DNA from: Psychrosphaera sp. B3R10
Lineage (GTDB): Bacteria; Pseudomonadota; Gammaproteobacteria; Enterobacterales; Alteromonadaceae
Reading direction: 5' to 3'
Length of the DNA: 64,000 nt
NCBI RefSeq assembly: GCF_018861025.1
Contig: NZ_JAHKQH010000023.1
Location: 184,762 to 248,761 of the forward strand
This document shows, piece after piece, positions 1 to 10,200 of the stretch. The position numbers and the translations under genes are program-made. The stretch's first letter is position 1. Each line of letters begins with the position of its first letter. The notes beneath the pieces were generated by a model. The model had not been told where the DNA came from. It saw only the letters and a program-made list of their open reading frames with translations, and searched no databases.

Positions 1-379
1 TCAAGTCAAACTGAGACTGCTCACAACCTTCAAGTAGCTGCCGATAAAACAACTCTATATTGTGAATGTTTTTGAGTTCTATATTTAGAATCAATCCTGA
101 ATTGGCTAAGGCGGCCAAAGTCCAAGCTAAGGTCGGCAGCGGTTTGTCATCTTTACCATTAAGTTGTGCTAAGTCGCTTGCGGTTAAGTCAACAGTACGT
201 TTATTGAGACCAAGTATCCGTGTCATCCATCGGTCATGAAAAACAACAAATTGATCGTCGACAGTTTGATACAAATCGATTTCAATGCCGTCCATACCGT
301 CACGACTACATTGTTGTATTGCCGTTTGACTGTTTTCTGGGTAAATAGCGGATTCACCGCGGTGTGCAAAGACCTTCAT
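1..379 (-). CDS. Glycerophosphodiester phosphodiesterase, N-terminal part (cut by window edge)
   Basis: Translation of the minus strand from an ATG at 379 gives a GDPD-family start: MKVFAHRGES, then PENS, then the metal-binding pair in GIEIDL and the later VFHD. This is the usual HRG...EN...E-x-D...HD signature of the TIM-barrel enzymes that hydrolyse glycerophosphodiesters to glycerol-3-phosphate and an alcohol. No signal peptide precedes the catalytic start, so a cytoplasmic UgpQ-like enzyme is likely. About 126 residues are visible; the C-terminus lies outside the window. An AAGAGG ribosome-binding site overlaps the stop codon of the upstream EamA transporter 9 bp away, so the two are probably co-translated. 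Family confident, exact substrate not. Confidence 0.85.
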   Translation of the reverse strand, partial: MKVFAHRGESAIYPENSQTAIQQCSRDGMDGIEIDLYQTVDDQFVVFHDRWMTRILGLNKRTVDLTASDLAQLNGKDDKPLPTLAWTLAALANSGLILNIELKNIHNIELFYRQLLEGCEQSQFDL

Positions 380-388
380 GTAAACCTC

Positions 389-1276
389 TTACACTTTTGA
401 CTTTTTATGACCTTGTGTCGTTTCAAATATGGCGGCGGAAATAATGATTAAGCCACCAATGAGTGTCATCATGTTTGGAACTTCAGCTAAAATAAACATC
501 GACAATATTACGCCATATAATGGTTGTAAGCAGGCCACTAATCCGGCTGTTTTGGCTCCTGTTACATTGATAGATGAGGCAAACAAAACATGTGCCATAG
601 CCGAAAAGAAGATGGCAAAAACAATAAGCAATTGAATATTGTTCATTTCAAGTTCAAGTGGGGTTGTGTCACTAAATGGCAGGAATATTATGGCCGTTAC
701 TAAAAACTGATAAAACATCCCTTGAGTCCCAGAATAGCCTTTAAAGTGATGTTGAATACCAATATTCCTAAGTGCAAAACACAAAGCTGAAAACAAACCC
801 GCTAAAACGCCGACCACAAACTGATCATCTACAACGACAGAATCTAACCAAATATTAGGAAACAATAGACTAATCGCAAATAAAACTAAGACACTGATTA
901 TAATGTCTGTTTTTGACGGTCGTCGACCGTAGATAAGTGGTTCTAAAATGACAACCATCACGGGGTAAGTAAACATAGAAATCATACCAATAGCGACAGT
1001 GGTGTATTGAATACTAATGAAGTAGGTTAACCAATGCAGAGCCGCCAAAATACCTAAAATGACGGCAACCAAATAGTCTTTTTTATTGTTTAGTTTTAAC
1101 GTCGACTTTGTGACCCACAGAAATAGACCAAGACATACCGCAGTAAATAAACCGCGGTATGCGATAATGTCGAGCGCAGATAAATCGATTAATTTCGCGA
1201 ATAACCCTGATACACCTAATAACGCTACTCCGAGGTGCAATTGCAACATCGGAGACATACTAAAATTTGATTTCAA
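389..1276 (-). CDS. EamA/DMT-family transporter, ten membrane segments
   Basis: A 295-residue, strongly hydrophobic protein with about ten predicted membrane helices in two EamA halves, ending in a basic tail (GHKKSKV) as in drug/metabolite exporters of the DMT superfamily. An inner-membrane exporter of small metabolites is likely; the substrate cannot be read from sequence. The farthest start is a TTG at 1276. In-frame ATGs at 1258 and 1252 are equally plausible because none has a clear Shine-Dalgarno sequence. It lies 24 bp downstream of psd and 9 bp upstream of the glycerophosphodiesterase, so it is probably part of an rsgA-psd-EamA-GDPD transcription unit. Confidence 0.8.
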   Translation of the reverse strand: MKSNFSMSPMLQLHLGVALLGVSGLFAKLIDLSALDIIAYRGLFTAVCLGLFLWVTKSTLKLNNKKDYLVAVILGILAALHWLTYFISIQYTTVAIGMISMFTYPVMVVILEPLIYGRRPSKTDIIISVLVLFAISLLFPNIWLDSVVVDDQFVVGVLAGLFSALCFALRNIGIQHHFKGYSGTQGMFYQFLVTAIIFLPFSDTTPLELEMNNIQLLIVFAIFFSAMAHVLFASSINVTGAKTAGLVACLQPLYGVILSMFILAEVPNMMTLIGGLIIISAAIFETTQGHKKSKV

Positions 1277-1300
1277 AAACGTTGCTCGCGTTTAATTTGG

Positions 1301-2164
1301 TTATTTTATGTTAGCGAAGTGCTCACCCATACGCGTAACTGTTTCGTTAGTTACCGACTCTAAAAACTCAACTTTGTCCTTAGGGAATAAACAAACCACA
1401 GTGGAGCCGAGCTTAAATCGACCCATTTCTTCACCTTTTTCAAGGGTGATCACATTGTCGCCTTCACTTGGATATTGCCAGCGATTTACGCTTTTTCCTC
1501 TAGGCGGTGTAATTTCACCAGCCCATACAGTTTCAATACTTCGCACAATCGTTGCGCCAACTAAAACCATTGCCATTGGGCCAATTTCAGTTTCAAACAC
1601 TGCAACGACACGTTCGTTTCTTGCAAATAGATTTGGCACATTTGCCGCTGTTAGCGGATTTACAGAAAAAGCATCACCAGGAACATAAACCATATCAGTT
1701 AATGTACCTGTAAGTGGCATGTGTAAACGATGGTAGTCGCTTGGTGCCAAATAAATAGTGGCAAATATACCGTCGTCGAACTTGTCAGCTAAATCCTGAT
1801 CGCCGCCGAGCAATTCTAACGTCGTATAATAATGATGTTTGGCTTGAACTAGTGTACCGTCTTTTATTGGCCCTAATTGACTAACCTTGCCATCAACAGG
1901 GTGTGCTACTGTCTTCTCACCTTCAACAATTGGACGAACGCCAGGTGCCAGTGCACGGGTAAAGAAATCGTTAAACGTCTTGTATTCTGACGGATCAGGT
2001 TGAGCCGCTTCGTTCATATCAATATCGTATGCCTTAATAAAGCCTTTTATCAGACCTGTGGATAAAATGCCTAACTTAGCTTTCGCTAAGAATCCAACAA
2101 GTTTAGACACTCCATGTTTTGGAAGGGCGTATTGAAAAGCGATTTTTAAATTATCTAAATTCAC
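1301..2164 (-). CDS. psd: Phosphatidylserine decarboxylase proenzyme
   Basis: A 287-residue protein of normal Psd length. It converts phosphatidylserine to phosphatidylethanolamine at the inner membrane. The self-cleavage motif LGST is at about residues 252-255, where the serine becomes the pyruvoyl cofactor and splits the chain into a large beta and a small alpha subunit. The family signatures HPVDGKVSQ (around residue 90) and the YHRLHMP histidine cluster are also present. The gene is 38 bp downstream of rsgA, the same neighbour as in many gammaproteobacteria, and is followed closely by the EamA transporter. Confidence 0.96.
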   Translation of the reverse strand: MNLDNLKIAFQYALPKHGVSKLVGFLAKAKLGILSTGLIKGFIKAYDIDMNEAAQPDPSEYKTFNDFFTRALAPGVRPIVEGEKTVAHPVDGKVSQLGPIKDGTLVQAKHHYYTTLELLGGDQDLADKFDDGIFATIYLAPSDYHRLHMPLTGTLTDMVYVPGDAFSVNPLTAANVPNLFARNERVVAVFETEIGPMAMVLVGATIVRSIETVWAGEITPPRGKSVNRWQYPSEGDNVITLEKGEEMGRFKLGSTVVCLFPKDKVEFLESVTNETVTRMGEHFANIK

Positions 2165-2202
2165 GTTAAAACCTATTTACTTGTAAGGGGTTTGTAATAA
2201 AC

Positions 2203-3258
2203 CTATTTTGATTCTTTTGACTGATGACGCAAGGTAATATCTGTTACGGTTTGTAAAATTTTCAAATAACTTTGATATCTTGTGTCACTGACTAAGCCAT
2301 CGGCTATTGCTTTTTGCAATGCACAGCCTGGATCTTTTTGGTGTTTGCAGTCTCGAAATTTACATTGATGGAGGTAAGGTCGAAACTCGACAAACCCATG
2401 TAATATTTGTTCATTCTCTAAGTGCCACATAGCAAATTCGCGTACACCCGGTGAATCAATAATTGAACCACCATTTTCTAATCGATAAAGTCTAGAGGCC
2501 GTTGTTGTATGTACGCCCAAACGACTGTTGTCAGAGACTTGTTTAGTTTCGATATCTACTGACGGCAAGATAGCGTTAACAATAGATGACTTACCGACAC
2601 CCGACTGACCAACAAAAACGCTAGTTTTATCAACGAGTAGAGATTTTATTTGTTCGATACCTTGCTCAAGCTTGGCAGATAATACAACCACCTTATAGCC
2701 AATGGACTCATACATATGCTGAATATCGGCAACTAACTCTCGGTTAGTGTCGTCAATTAAGTCGAGTTTATTTATAAGGAGCACTGGCGTAATGTCGAGT
2801 TGTTCTACTGCAATCAAGTAACGGTCAATAATATTGGGTGCTAAATCTGGCAATAACGCAGCAACAATTAGAATTTGGTCAATATTTGCAGCGACAGGCT
2901 TTAAACCGTCGTAAAAATCGGGACGAACAAATTCACTTTCCCTTGGTTCAACAGCTTCGATGATCCCGGCAAAGTCAGAGTCGCTTTGATTATAAGGCCG
3001 CCAAATAACTTTGTCGCCACAGACTAAGGACCCAGCAGTGCGGCGAATATGGCATTTAACATTTTCTCCAGCCGGATTTTCAACATCTGCATGTTGTCCA
3101 TAGCGAGTTATAACTTGACCAAATGTTTGCGGGCCTAACAAGTTATCTTCAAGAAAATCATCGTCTTCTTGGGGTTTTTTGGCTTTCGCAATACGCTTAT
3201 TATGGTTGTCTCGAATTCTTCTTGATTGAGAATGCGATAATTTCTTTTGTTTTGCCAC
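2203..3258 (-). CDS. rsgA: Ribosome small-subunit maturation GTPase RsgA
   Basis: A 351-residue circularly permuted GTPase acting late in 30S subunit assembly. The basic N-terminal tail (KKLSHSQSRRIRDNHNKR) is followed by an OB-fold, then GTPase motifs in permuted order: G4 NKLD, G1 GQSGVGKSS, G3 DSPG. A C-terminal zinc-binding segment reads HQCKFRDCKH...PGC. All key residues are present and the length is normal. The gene is divergent from orn (113 bp apart), a conserved arrangement, and heads the run of minus-strand genes that includes psd. Confidence 0.97.
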   Translation of the reverse strand: MAKQKKLSHSQSRRIRDNHNKRIAKAKKPQEDDDFLEDNLLGPQTFGQVITRYGQHADVENPAGENVKCHIRRTAGSLVCGDKVIWRPYNQSDSDFAGIIEAVEPRESEFVRPDFYDGLKPVAANIDQILIVAALLPDLAPNIIDRYLIAVEQLDITPVLLINKLDLIDDTNRELVADIQHMYESIGYKVVVLSAKLEQGIEQIKSLLVDKTSVFVGQSGVGKSSIVNAILPSVDIETKQVSDNSRLGVHTTTASRLYRLENGGSIIDSPGVREFAMWHLENEQILHGFVEFRPYLHQCKFRDCKHQKDPGCALQKAIADGLVSDTRYQSYLKILQTVTDITLRHQSKESK

Positions 3259-3371
3259 TTTTGCTCTATGATTTAATTATAAAAACTTGTGAAAGTAATG
3301 AAAAACATTAACAATGTGATGTATCTTATACGTAAGTAAGCGTGATCAAAAGGATTGAGTAGGGCCTTTGT

Positions 3372-3917
3372 ATGACATTTAGTGAAAATAATCTAATTTG
3401 GATTGATTTAGAAATGACAGGATTGGAACCTCGCACTGATAAAGTGCTAGAGGTAGCGACGATTGTCACTGATAGTGACTTAAATATCTTAGCTGAAGGT
3501 CCTGAAATTGCGATTCATCAACCGGATGAAGTGTTAGACAACATGGATGAATGGTGCATTGCACAGCATGGTAAGTCAGGATTAACTGACCGTTGCCGTA
3601 AAAGTACTGTGTCAGAGCAGCAAGCGTGTGAAATTACCATCGACTTTTTGAAAGATTTTGTACCCGCAGGGAAATCACCTATGTGCGGTAACAGTATCTG
3701 TCAAGACAGACGTTTTATGCATGTACACATGTTGACGTTGGAAGAGTTTTTCCATTATCGAAATATTGATGTCAGTACAATTAAAGAATTGTCTCGTCGC
3801 TGGAAACCGGAACTTGTAGATAACTACAAGAAAAAAGGATTCCACTTAGCGCTTGAAGATATTCGTGAAAGCATCGAAGAGTTAAAGCGTTATAAAGAAA
3901 AGTTTTTTGTCCTTTAG
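3372..3917 (+). CDS. orn: Oligoribonuclease
   Basis: A 181-residue DEDDh exonuclease that degrades 2-5 nt RNAs, including pGpG from c-di-GMP breakdown, to mononucleotides. The first acidic pair is in WIDLEMTGL (D12, E14); the middle Asp is in [10 protein letters not shown] and the last His-Asp lies in [10 protein letters not shown]. The length matches the family exactly. It is divergently transcribed from rsgA and ends just before a strong intrinsic terminator. The window also carries two HD-GYP proteins, so Orn would complete local c-di-GMP turnover, but this is general biochemistry and not evidence of an operon link. Confidence 0.97.
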   Translation: MTFSENNLIWIDLEMTGLEPRTDKVLEVATIVTDSDLNILAEGPEIAIHQPDEVLDNMDEWCIAQHGKSGLTDRCRKSTVSEQQACEITIDFLKDFVPAGKSPMCGNSICQDRRFMHVHMLTLEEFFHYRNIDVSTIKELSRRWKPELVDNYKKKGFHLALEDIRESIEELKRYKEKFFVL

Positions 3918-3935
3918 CGGTTTTTGAATGCAGTT

Positions 3936-3963
3936 AAAAGCTACACTTAGTGTGGCTTTTTTT
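3936..3963 (+). terminator. Intrinsic terminator of orn
   Basis: An 11-bp stem (AAAAGCTACAC pairing with GTGTGGCTTTT, one G-U pair) with a TTA loop, followed by a run of T residues, begins 18 bp after the orn stop codon. Confidence 0.85.
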
Positions 3964-4008
3964 ATGTCTACTGTTCAGTAATTCTAAACGCTTGCATTTA
4001 AATTCGGT

Positions 4009-4911
4009 TTGAATAGAATCAATGCACTTATGATAACCAAGTATGTTCCTTTGTTTGATCTAATTAAATCTTCACCCATGCGGTTTGTCTTCCTTTTTCT
4101 GCTGTGTTTTTCAGTATTTTCGTTGACGTTTGATGATTATTCTCCATTTGCTTTGTTGGGCATGATAGGGGCGTTATTTGCCAATGTAACGGGCGCTGGT
4201 GGTGGGGTTGTTTTTATTCCAGCTTTCCAGAACTTAGGTTTATCTGAATCTCAATCAGTTGCGACCAGTTTTGCTATTCAATGTTTTGGGATGACAACGG
4301 GAGCGATTGTTTGGCTTAAGCATGTAAGAGTAGATATTCACCAACACCGTGATTGGCAATTACTGGTACCATTTTTAGCTGTTTGTGTGCCTACCAGTAT
4401 GGTTGGACTGTGGTCTGTTTATCTTTTTGATATTCAACCTCCTGCATCCTTGACGCAGTTTTTTGCCTGGTTCTCTGTCATGTTGGGTTCGGCTTTATTT
4501 ATTACCATTTATTTGAAGTATAAAAAACATCAACAAGAGCAACTTACGGCTATTGGCCATAAATCGGATTTGCTTATACTTGCGCTAATTAGTTTTATTG
4601 GTGGCGTTATTACGGCGTTCTTATCTGTTGGTGTTGGTGAGTTTGTGGCGTTTTATCTCATCCTCAGAGGTTACAGAGTGACACTCGCTGTTGCCGTTGC
4701 CGTTGTATTATCTGCGACCACGGTTTGGGCTGGGGTTGGTCATCATATCGCCAATGGCAATATTTATTATGAAGTACTATGGTATGCTGGGCCGGGCGCG
4801 GTGATTGGCGGTATCGTTGCAAAAATGGTCGCAACAAGGCTACCAGTGCTGCAACTCAAATTACTCTTTGCCGGCTGGGTTTTTGTCGTCGGTTGTATTG
4901 AATTTGTGTAA
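4009..4911 (+). CDS. TauE/SafE (TSUP) family membrane permease
   Basis: A 300-residue polytopic protein with eight or so membrane helices and the two internally repeated glycine-rich segments typical of the TSUP family (GALFANVTGAGGGVVFIPAF near residue 55 and GGVITAFLSVGVGEF near residue 200). Members export sulfite, sulfonates or other organic anions; the substrate cannot be assigned here. The farthest start is TTG at 4009. An ATG eight codons in, at 4030, is an equally good start and neither has a clear ribosome-binding site. It stands alone, after the orn terminator and convergent with the HD-GYP regulator. Confidence 0.82.
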   Translation: MNRINALMITKYVPLFDLIKSSPMRFVFLFLLCFSVFSLTFDDYSPFALLGMIGALFANVTGAGGGVVFIPAFQNLGLSESQSVATSFAIQCFGMTTGAIVWLKHVRVDIHQHRDWQLLVPFLAVCVPTSMVGLWSVYLFDIQPPASLTQFFAWFSVMLGSALFITIYLKYKKHQQEQLTAIGHKSDLLILALISFIGGVITAFLSVGVGEFVAFYLILRGYRVTLAVAVAVVLSATTVWAGVGHHIANGNIYYEVLWYAGPGAVIGGIVAKMVATRLPVLQLKLLFAGWVFVVGCIEFV

Positions 4912-5019
4912 TACGATTTACTCGTTGTTGTAGGTAGCTTTTAGAAAAGTTGCTGTAAAACAACAGACAAATGTACAGTGATCTGCCTGTTATATTACTG
5001 ACTAAAAATGAGTTGTTTA

Positions 5020-6558
5020 TTATTCTTCCATGGAATCAGGAAAAGCGTCGCGAATTGCAATAAATTCATCGACATGTTCGAGTAAGATATCAACCAGCTT
5101 CGGTTCAAATTGCTTACCACGCTCTTCTTTTAACAGATTAAGCACTTTGTCCAGTGGCCAAGCCGGTTTATAACAACGTTCAGATGCTAATGCGTCAAAC
5201 ACGTCAGCAATGGCCGTGATTCTGCCAGCAATTTCGATGTTTTCTTTGGCGAGTCCTGCCGGATACCCCTTTCCGTCCCAACGTTCATGGTGTTGTTGGG
5301 CGATTATGGCACCTAATTGCAATATCTCGTTTTGCGATTGGGTCAAAATATCAAAGCCAAGCTGCGCATGGGTTTGCATAATTGCCCATTCTTCGGGATC
5401 CAATTTTGCCGGTTTATTTAGAATACTATCGGGGATCCCAATTTTTCCAACGTCGTGCAATGGCGAAGCCATTTTTAGTTGTTCGGCTTGTTTTGCTGGT
5501 AACCCATAATAAATCGCCAACATATAGCTGAAATTCGCGACCCGTTTAACATGACTTCCCGTTTCTTTCGAACGCTTCTCTACTGCTTCACCTAGTATAT
5601 AACTAAGTTCTTTTTGCGAATGTTCAACAACTTCACGCATTCGAATATTGTCATAGGCCACTGCAATATTATTGGTAAAAAACTCCAAAATATTGTGATC
5701 GGTATCGGTTAAGTCGTGATCGTGACTGACATAGAGTAAATTTTCCAAGCCACTGTTATTTACAAAATAGCCGACAAAATGATCCTTTTCGCGAATTGAT
5801 GATTGTGTCGCATGGGCTTTTTCAAGCAGAGCTCTGATACCGGGTGGCATAGGCGTTTCGTCGTGAATTGTTGCTCTTGATTGCACGCCACTTAGGGCCA
5901 ATAATCTAAAATCGACTGCCTTTTTAGGGTTGTTGAGTGCAGCACAACACATTATTTTTGAATGATTTAATCCCATTACATTAGCAACTTGGTCTAAAAC
6001 AGCCGATGCAAATTCGGTCAAGGATGAGCAATCTAAAAAATTTATAGTCGCAGATATAATGCGTTCTAATCCGAGCTTGTGGTGTTCGATAGTTTGAATA
6101 TCTCGATAAGATCGCAATGTCGCGAACATCAAAGTTTTCATTTTGCTGGCAGTGAGCTCGGTTTTGTTTTTGTAATCGTTGATGTCGTAATCTTTTATAA
6201 CGGTATCTTCTGGCGCTTCGCCAGGCTGACCTGTCCGCAAGACGAGTCTCATAGTGTGGTTATTTACCACGTCACGTATAAATTTGATTAACTTTAATCC
6301 AGCGTCGTTTGTTTCCATAACGACGTCAATGAAACCGACTGCAATGTCGGACTGTTCTAATATTATTTTTTCAGCTTCCGCAGCGGAATAAGCATGGAGC
6401 AGTTCAAGCCCTTGACCGTCAAGTTCAAAACCCATTAAAACCAATTTTGTTACATTATGAATATCAGGCTCGTCATCAACAATAAGCACCTTCCAAGGCC
6501 TTTTATTAGATGCTTCATCATCGTTGATCGCTTCGTCTGCAAATAAAAAATCGTTCAC
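5020..6558 (-). CDS. Response regulator with REC, DUF3369 and HD-GYP domains (c-di-GMP phosphodiesterase)
   Basis: A 512-residue cytoplasmic protein. A receiver domain occupies about residues 22-150 (VLIVDDEPDIH acid pair, phospho-acceptor Asp in GFIDVVME, Lys in DYKNKTE). A DUF3369 segment covers about 155-320 and a C-terminal HD-GYP domain about 325-500, with the metal motif SPLHDVGKIGIP and the GYP loop HHERWDGKGYP. HD-GYP domains hydrolyse c-di-GMP to pGpG or GMP. The intact motifs argue for an active enzyme controlled by phosphorylation from a histidine kinase not present in the window. It is 78 bp downstream of the DUF2721 gene and on the same strand. Confidence 0.92.
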   Translation of the reverse strand: MNDFLFADEAINDDEASNKRPWKVLIVDDEPDIHNVTKLVLMGFELDGQGLELLHAYSAAEAEKIILEQSDIAVGFIDVVMETNDAGLKLIKFIRDVVNNHTMRLVLRTGQPGEAPEDTVIKDYDINDYKNKTELTASKMKTLMFATLRSYRDIQTIEHHKLGLERIISATINFLDCSSLTEFASAVLDQVANVMGLNHSKIMCCAALNNPKKAVDFRLLALSGVQSRATIHDETPMPPGIRALLEKAHATQSSIREKDHFVGYFVNNSGLENLLYVSHDHDLTDTDHNILEFFTNNIAVAYDNIRMREVVEHSQKELSYILGEAVEKRSKETGSHVKRVANFSYMLAIYYGLPAKQAEQLKMASPLHDVGKIGIPDSILNKPAKLDPEEWAIMQTHAQLGFDILTQSQNEILQLGAIIAQQHHERWDGKGYPAGLAKENIEIAGRITAIADVFDALASERCYKPAWPLDKVLNLLKEERGKQFEPKLVDILLEHVDEFIAIRDAFPDSMEE

Positions 6559-6636
6559 TAATTTCTACCCTGATGTTGTTTTAAAACACGTTTGTTGGAG
6601 GCAAAATATCGCTTTCGCTTTTATAAATGTAGTCGT

Positions 6637-7026
6637 TTACTCCATAGATTCCAGTTCTATTTCAATTGCTTTTGTACTAATTCGAACTTCATACAATGAG
6701 ATAATCAAAGACATCATTAAGGTGAATAAACTGAGGCCAAAAATCACAGTGCCAATTTGGGACATCTCCAAAAACAAAAGGAACATGGCAACAGTGCACA
6801 ATAAAAAGCTGAGTACTCCAGCCGTTTGCATCGCCCTGATCAACAGTAAACGCATGCGTAAATTAGATATTTGCCGTTTAACTACTTGCTCTAATCCCTT
6901 GTTATTACGTTGATTTAGTTCTCGAATTAGCTGGGCCAAAACCAAAAACCGATTGGTGTAAGCAAGCAGTAAAAGTGAGATTGCAGGGAACAGCAAAGCT
7001 GGGGTCGTGATATTCATTATGATCAT
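6637..7026 (-). CDS. DUF2721 family small membrane protein
   Basis: A 129-residue protein with three hydrophobic segments: about 8-25 (ALLFPAISLLLLAY), 65-85 and 90-112. The basic connecting helix contains NRFLVLAQLIREL, characteristic of DUF2721 proteins. The function of the family is unknown. ATGs at 7026 and 7017 are both possible starts. It is followed by the REC/HD-GYP gene on the same strand with a 78-bp gap, so co-transcription is possible. Confidence 0.75.
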   Translation of the reverse strand: MIIMNITTPALLFPAISLLLLAYTNRFLVLAQLIRELNQRNNKGLEQVVKRQISNLRMRLLLIRAMQTAGVLSFLLCTVAMFLLFLEMSQIGTVIFGLSLFTLMMSLIISLYEVRISTKAIEIELESME

Positions 7027-7183
7027 TTGCGAATACTTATCGTTGTGGAATTTAAATAATACGCATATGCATGCTTAATTATCAATTATATGGCATTAAA
7101 AAGTGTTTATATTTTAATGGTTTTATTGTTATTGTGTAGAGTGTAAATTTTACAAAATATTTAGCACTGATAGTTACTTAAAA

Positions 7184-7199
7184 AATAGTCTAAACTATT
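7184..7199. promoter_or_regulatory. Small inverted repeat upstream of the coiled-coil gene
   Basis: Perfect arms AATAGT and ACTATT flank a CTAA spacer about 50 bp before the TTG start and just ahead of a TATTAT-like -10 hexamer. It could be an operator; it is short enough in AT-rich DNA to be chance. Confidence 0.3.
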
Positions 7200-7247
7200 A
7201 TTATTTAAACTCAGTTGTCGTTCCAATTTTAATTAGGGGTTAGGAAA

Positions 7248-10200
7248 TTGTCGCAAAAGAAGCCTGTTCAAAATCCATTTGAGGATTTAACATTTGAACA
7301 GTTTGTAGCCTTAGATGAAAGAGCTTTTATTAAAGTTCGATCTAGTATCGCATCGCTTCTAGACGAGTTAACCGAATCTCAAACTCAACTTCAAAGTCAG
7401 CTTGAAGATGTAGAAGCAGAAAAGCAAGAAATTGAAGACGCTTTACTATCATTATCACAGCAACTCACCGACCAAGAATCTCATGATGAAGTTACTTTTT
7501 CGGCGACTGAAATTTCCACCGATATCCAAACTTTGCAAAAACGTTTAGCTAAAGCTGAACAAGAAGCCGAATATTACTCGGAACAATTATTTGCAAAAGA
7601 CCTTTCACTGAGCCAGTTAACAACCCAAATTGGTGACTTAAACGACCAGCTAGAAGAGTTGTCACCTAAAGCAGACGATGACAGTGAAAATCGTTTGGAG
7701 AGACTGACCGCGCAACTTAACTTAACTAAAGAAGAGCTTGCCGAACGCAACGCAGAACTTAATTCGCTGCGCCAGTCTTATCAGCAGGACGCTGACAAAT
7801 ACGCTTCTTTGGAGCAGCAATTAAATTCAGCACAGACGTCTGAACGAGATTCAGAATCGGATTTTCAATCTCAAATATCTCAATTGCATTCACAACTCAG
7901 TGGTGAACAAGCCGCTAAAATCGAATTGCAAAAACAATACGATGAGTTGCAACAGCAATGTGAAGAAAAAGCTCTGAATATTGATGAATTGCAGGCAGAG
8001 GTTAATCAAAGCCAAATTGATTTAGCGTCTTTAACACAGCAGGTGGTTCAATTAGAAATTGAAGTCGCAGAAGGCGCAAAAAGCCATGTAGACGATAAAA
8101 CAGCTTACTTAAGTGAAATTCGAGAACTTAAAGATCTACTGGACAGTAAGGAAAAGCAGCGCCTCACATTTGAAAGCAATCTCAACGATGATGCCAAGCA
8201 ATTTTCGCAATTAACGTCACAAATTGACCAATTGAAGAGTCAGTTAGCTGAACTTGAACATTCTAAATTGCAGCAAGACGAAGAGCTAAAACAACTTCAT
8301 GGAGACAATGCTAATCTCCAACTTGAACGCGATACAAATATTGCCGGCCTTAGTGCCCTTCAGTCTGAGCATGCAAAACAACGTAACGAGTTTGAACAAT
8401 TAAAAAACGAATTGGCTAACAGCAGCCAAAGCGAAATTGAAAAAAGTGAACTTATTCAATCCTTGGAACTTCAACTTAGTTCTTTAAGCGACACTAAAAC
8501 TCAGCTTGAGACGACAATTAGTGAACAAGCTGAACGGCTCGAAATCCTTGAAGCACGAAGTATCGAGCTGACAGAAATCAAATTGCAGTCGCAGCATACT
8601 AAGTCAAATCTTGATGATCTGAGTAGCGAACTAAGATTTGCAAAATCTCAACACCAAGAAGACGTCAAAAAGCTTGAAGACAACTTTAGAGTTGAGCTTG
8701 AAAAGCAATTAAACGAACAAAAGTTGCAACTCGAACAAGATTTTCAAGAGGACAAAGTCACCTCAATTGACAAAGTTCAAGCGGAGCAAAATACCCGTTA
8801 CGGTGAGTTAGAAAGCCAATTTAATGATGCGCAAAGCGATATTGTTAAGCTTCAAACTGAGGCGGCAGCACAACTTGAAGCATTTGAATCGGCTAAAAAA
8901 GATGCCGAAGAAAATACAAATAAAGTTAAGCAGACCTACGATAGGCAAATCGCGGATTTAGAGCGTGAACTTCAAGCTAAAGAATCTCAAATATTAGAAC
9001 TCAGCGAGCAAAGCAATACGTTAGCTGCTCAACAAAGTGCAACTCAAGGCGAATTAGCAAGTCGCATTGAAAGTGAACAAAGTAAGATTGAACAACTTGA
9101 GCAACAGGCTAAGTCATTAGCCGAATTGGATGAAGTTAAATCTGAACAAGGCAAACAACTTGAGTTTCTAACGAGTGAAAAAAGTGAACTCGAGCTCGAG
9201 TTATCCTCATTGCAAGAACAGTTGGCTAGTGCTGAGTCCACCAGTGCTTTAGCTAAAAGTGACCATGAGTCAGAAATTAAAGCCATTAATTCTCAAGTAG
9301 ATGACTTACAGCAACAGATCACTAAATTGACAGCCGATGCCACTGAATTAGAAGAGCGACGAGCTTTATTTCAGCAGCAGCTTGAAGCAACAACTCATGA
9401 CCTGAACACAAAGCAAAATGAAGTTGACGCTCTAGCGGAAAAACTCGCGGAGCAAGTCGCAGAAAATAGCCAAATTAATGCTGAGTTAGCGGATTTAAAA
9501 GAGTCACATTCTGAGCAAGTAACAAGCCTTGAAGCAGAAAAAGCGCAGCAACTTGTTCAGCTTAATGCCGTTGAAACAGAATTAGAATTAAAAGCACAAA
9601 CGATTGATCAAGTTACGGCGCAAGTTGAGGATTTAAATCAGACTTTAGAGGTTAATGTTGCAGCTCATAAAGAGGCCCAGGCACAAATAACTACGGAAAA
9701 TGCCATTTTGCAGCACCAACTTCACATTGTTGAAGCGAAACGAGATGAATTTGAAAGTCATATTGAAACCCTCGAATCTCGTATAGTTGAATTGCAAAAT
9801 GAGCAAACTGAATTACATCAAGCGCTAGAGCAAATTAAAGACGAAAAGCGCGAGCAGTTTAGTCAACAACAACTCGCCCACTCGGATCTGTCGGATGAAC
9901 TTATTGGAGTTCAAAATCAGTTAAATAAAACCAGTAAAGAACGTGATTTATTAGCTCAGCAATACGAATCATTGCAAAAGCAACGTGATGAGTTGAGCGG
10001 TATATTAGATGAAACTCGCGACGCAAATAGTGACGCGTTCCAGCGTCTAACGAAACAAAATAACGAGTTACAGGCCCAACTTGAAGTAACCTATTCCGAT
10101 ATTCAACAACGCGAAACTGAAATTGAAACGCTTAAAGAATCGTTGACTGAAAGTGAAAATACGCAATCCGTCCTCGCTGAGATCATTAGTAAATCAGACA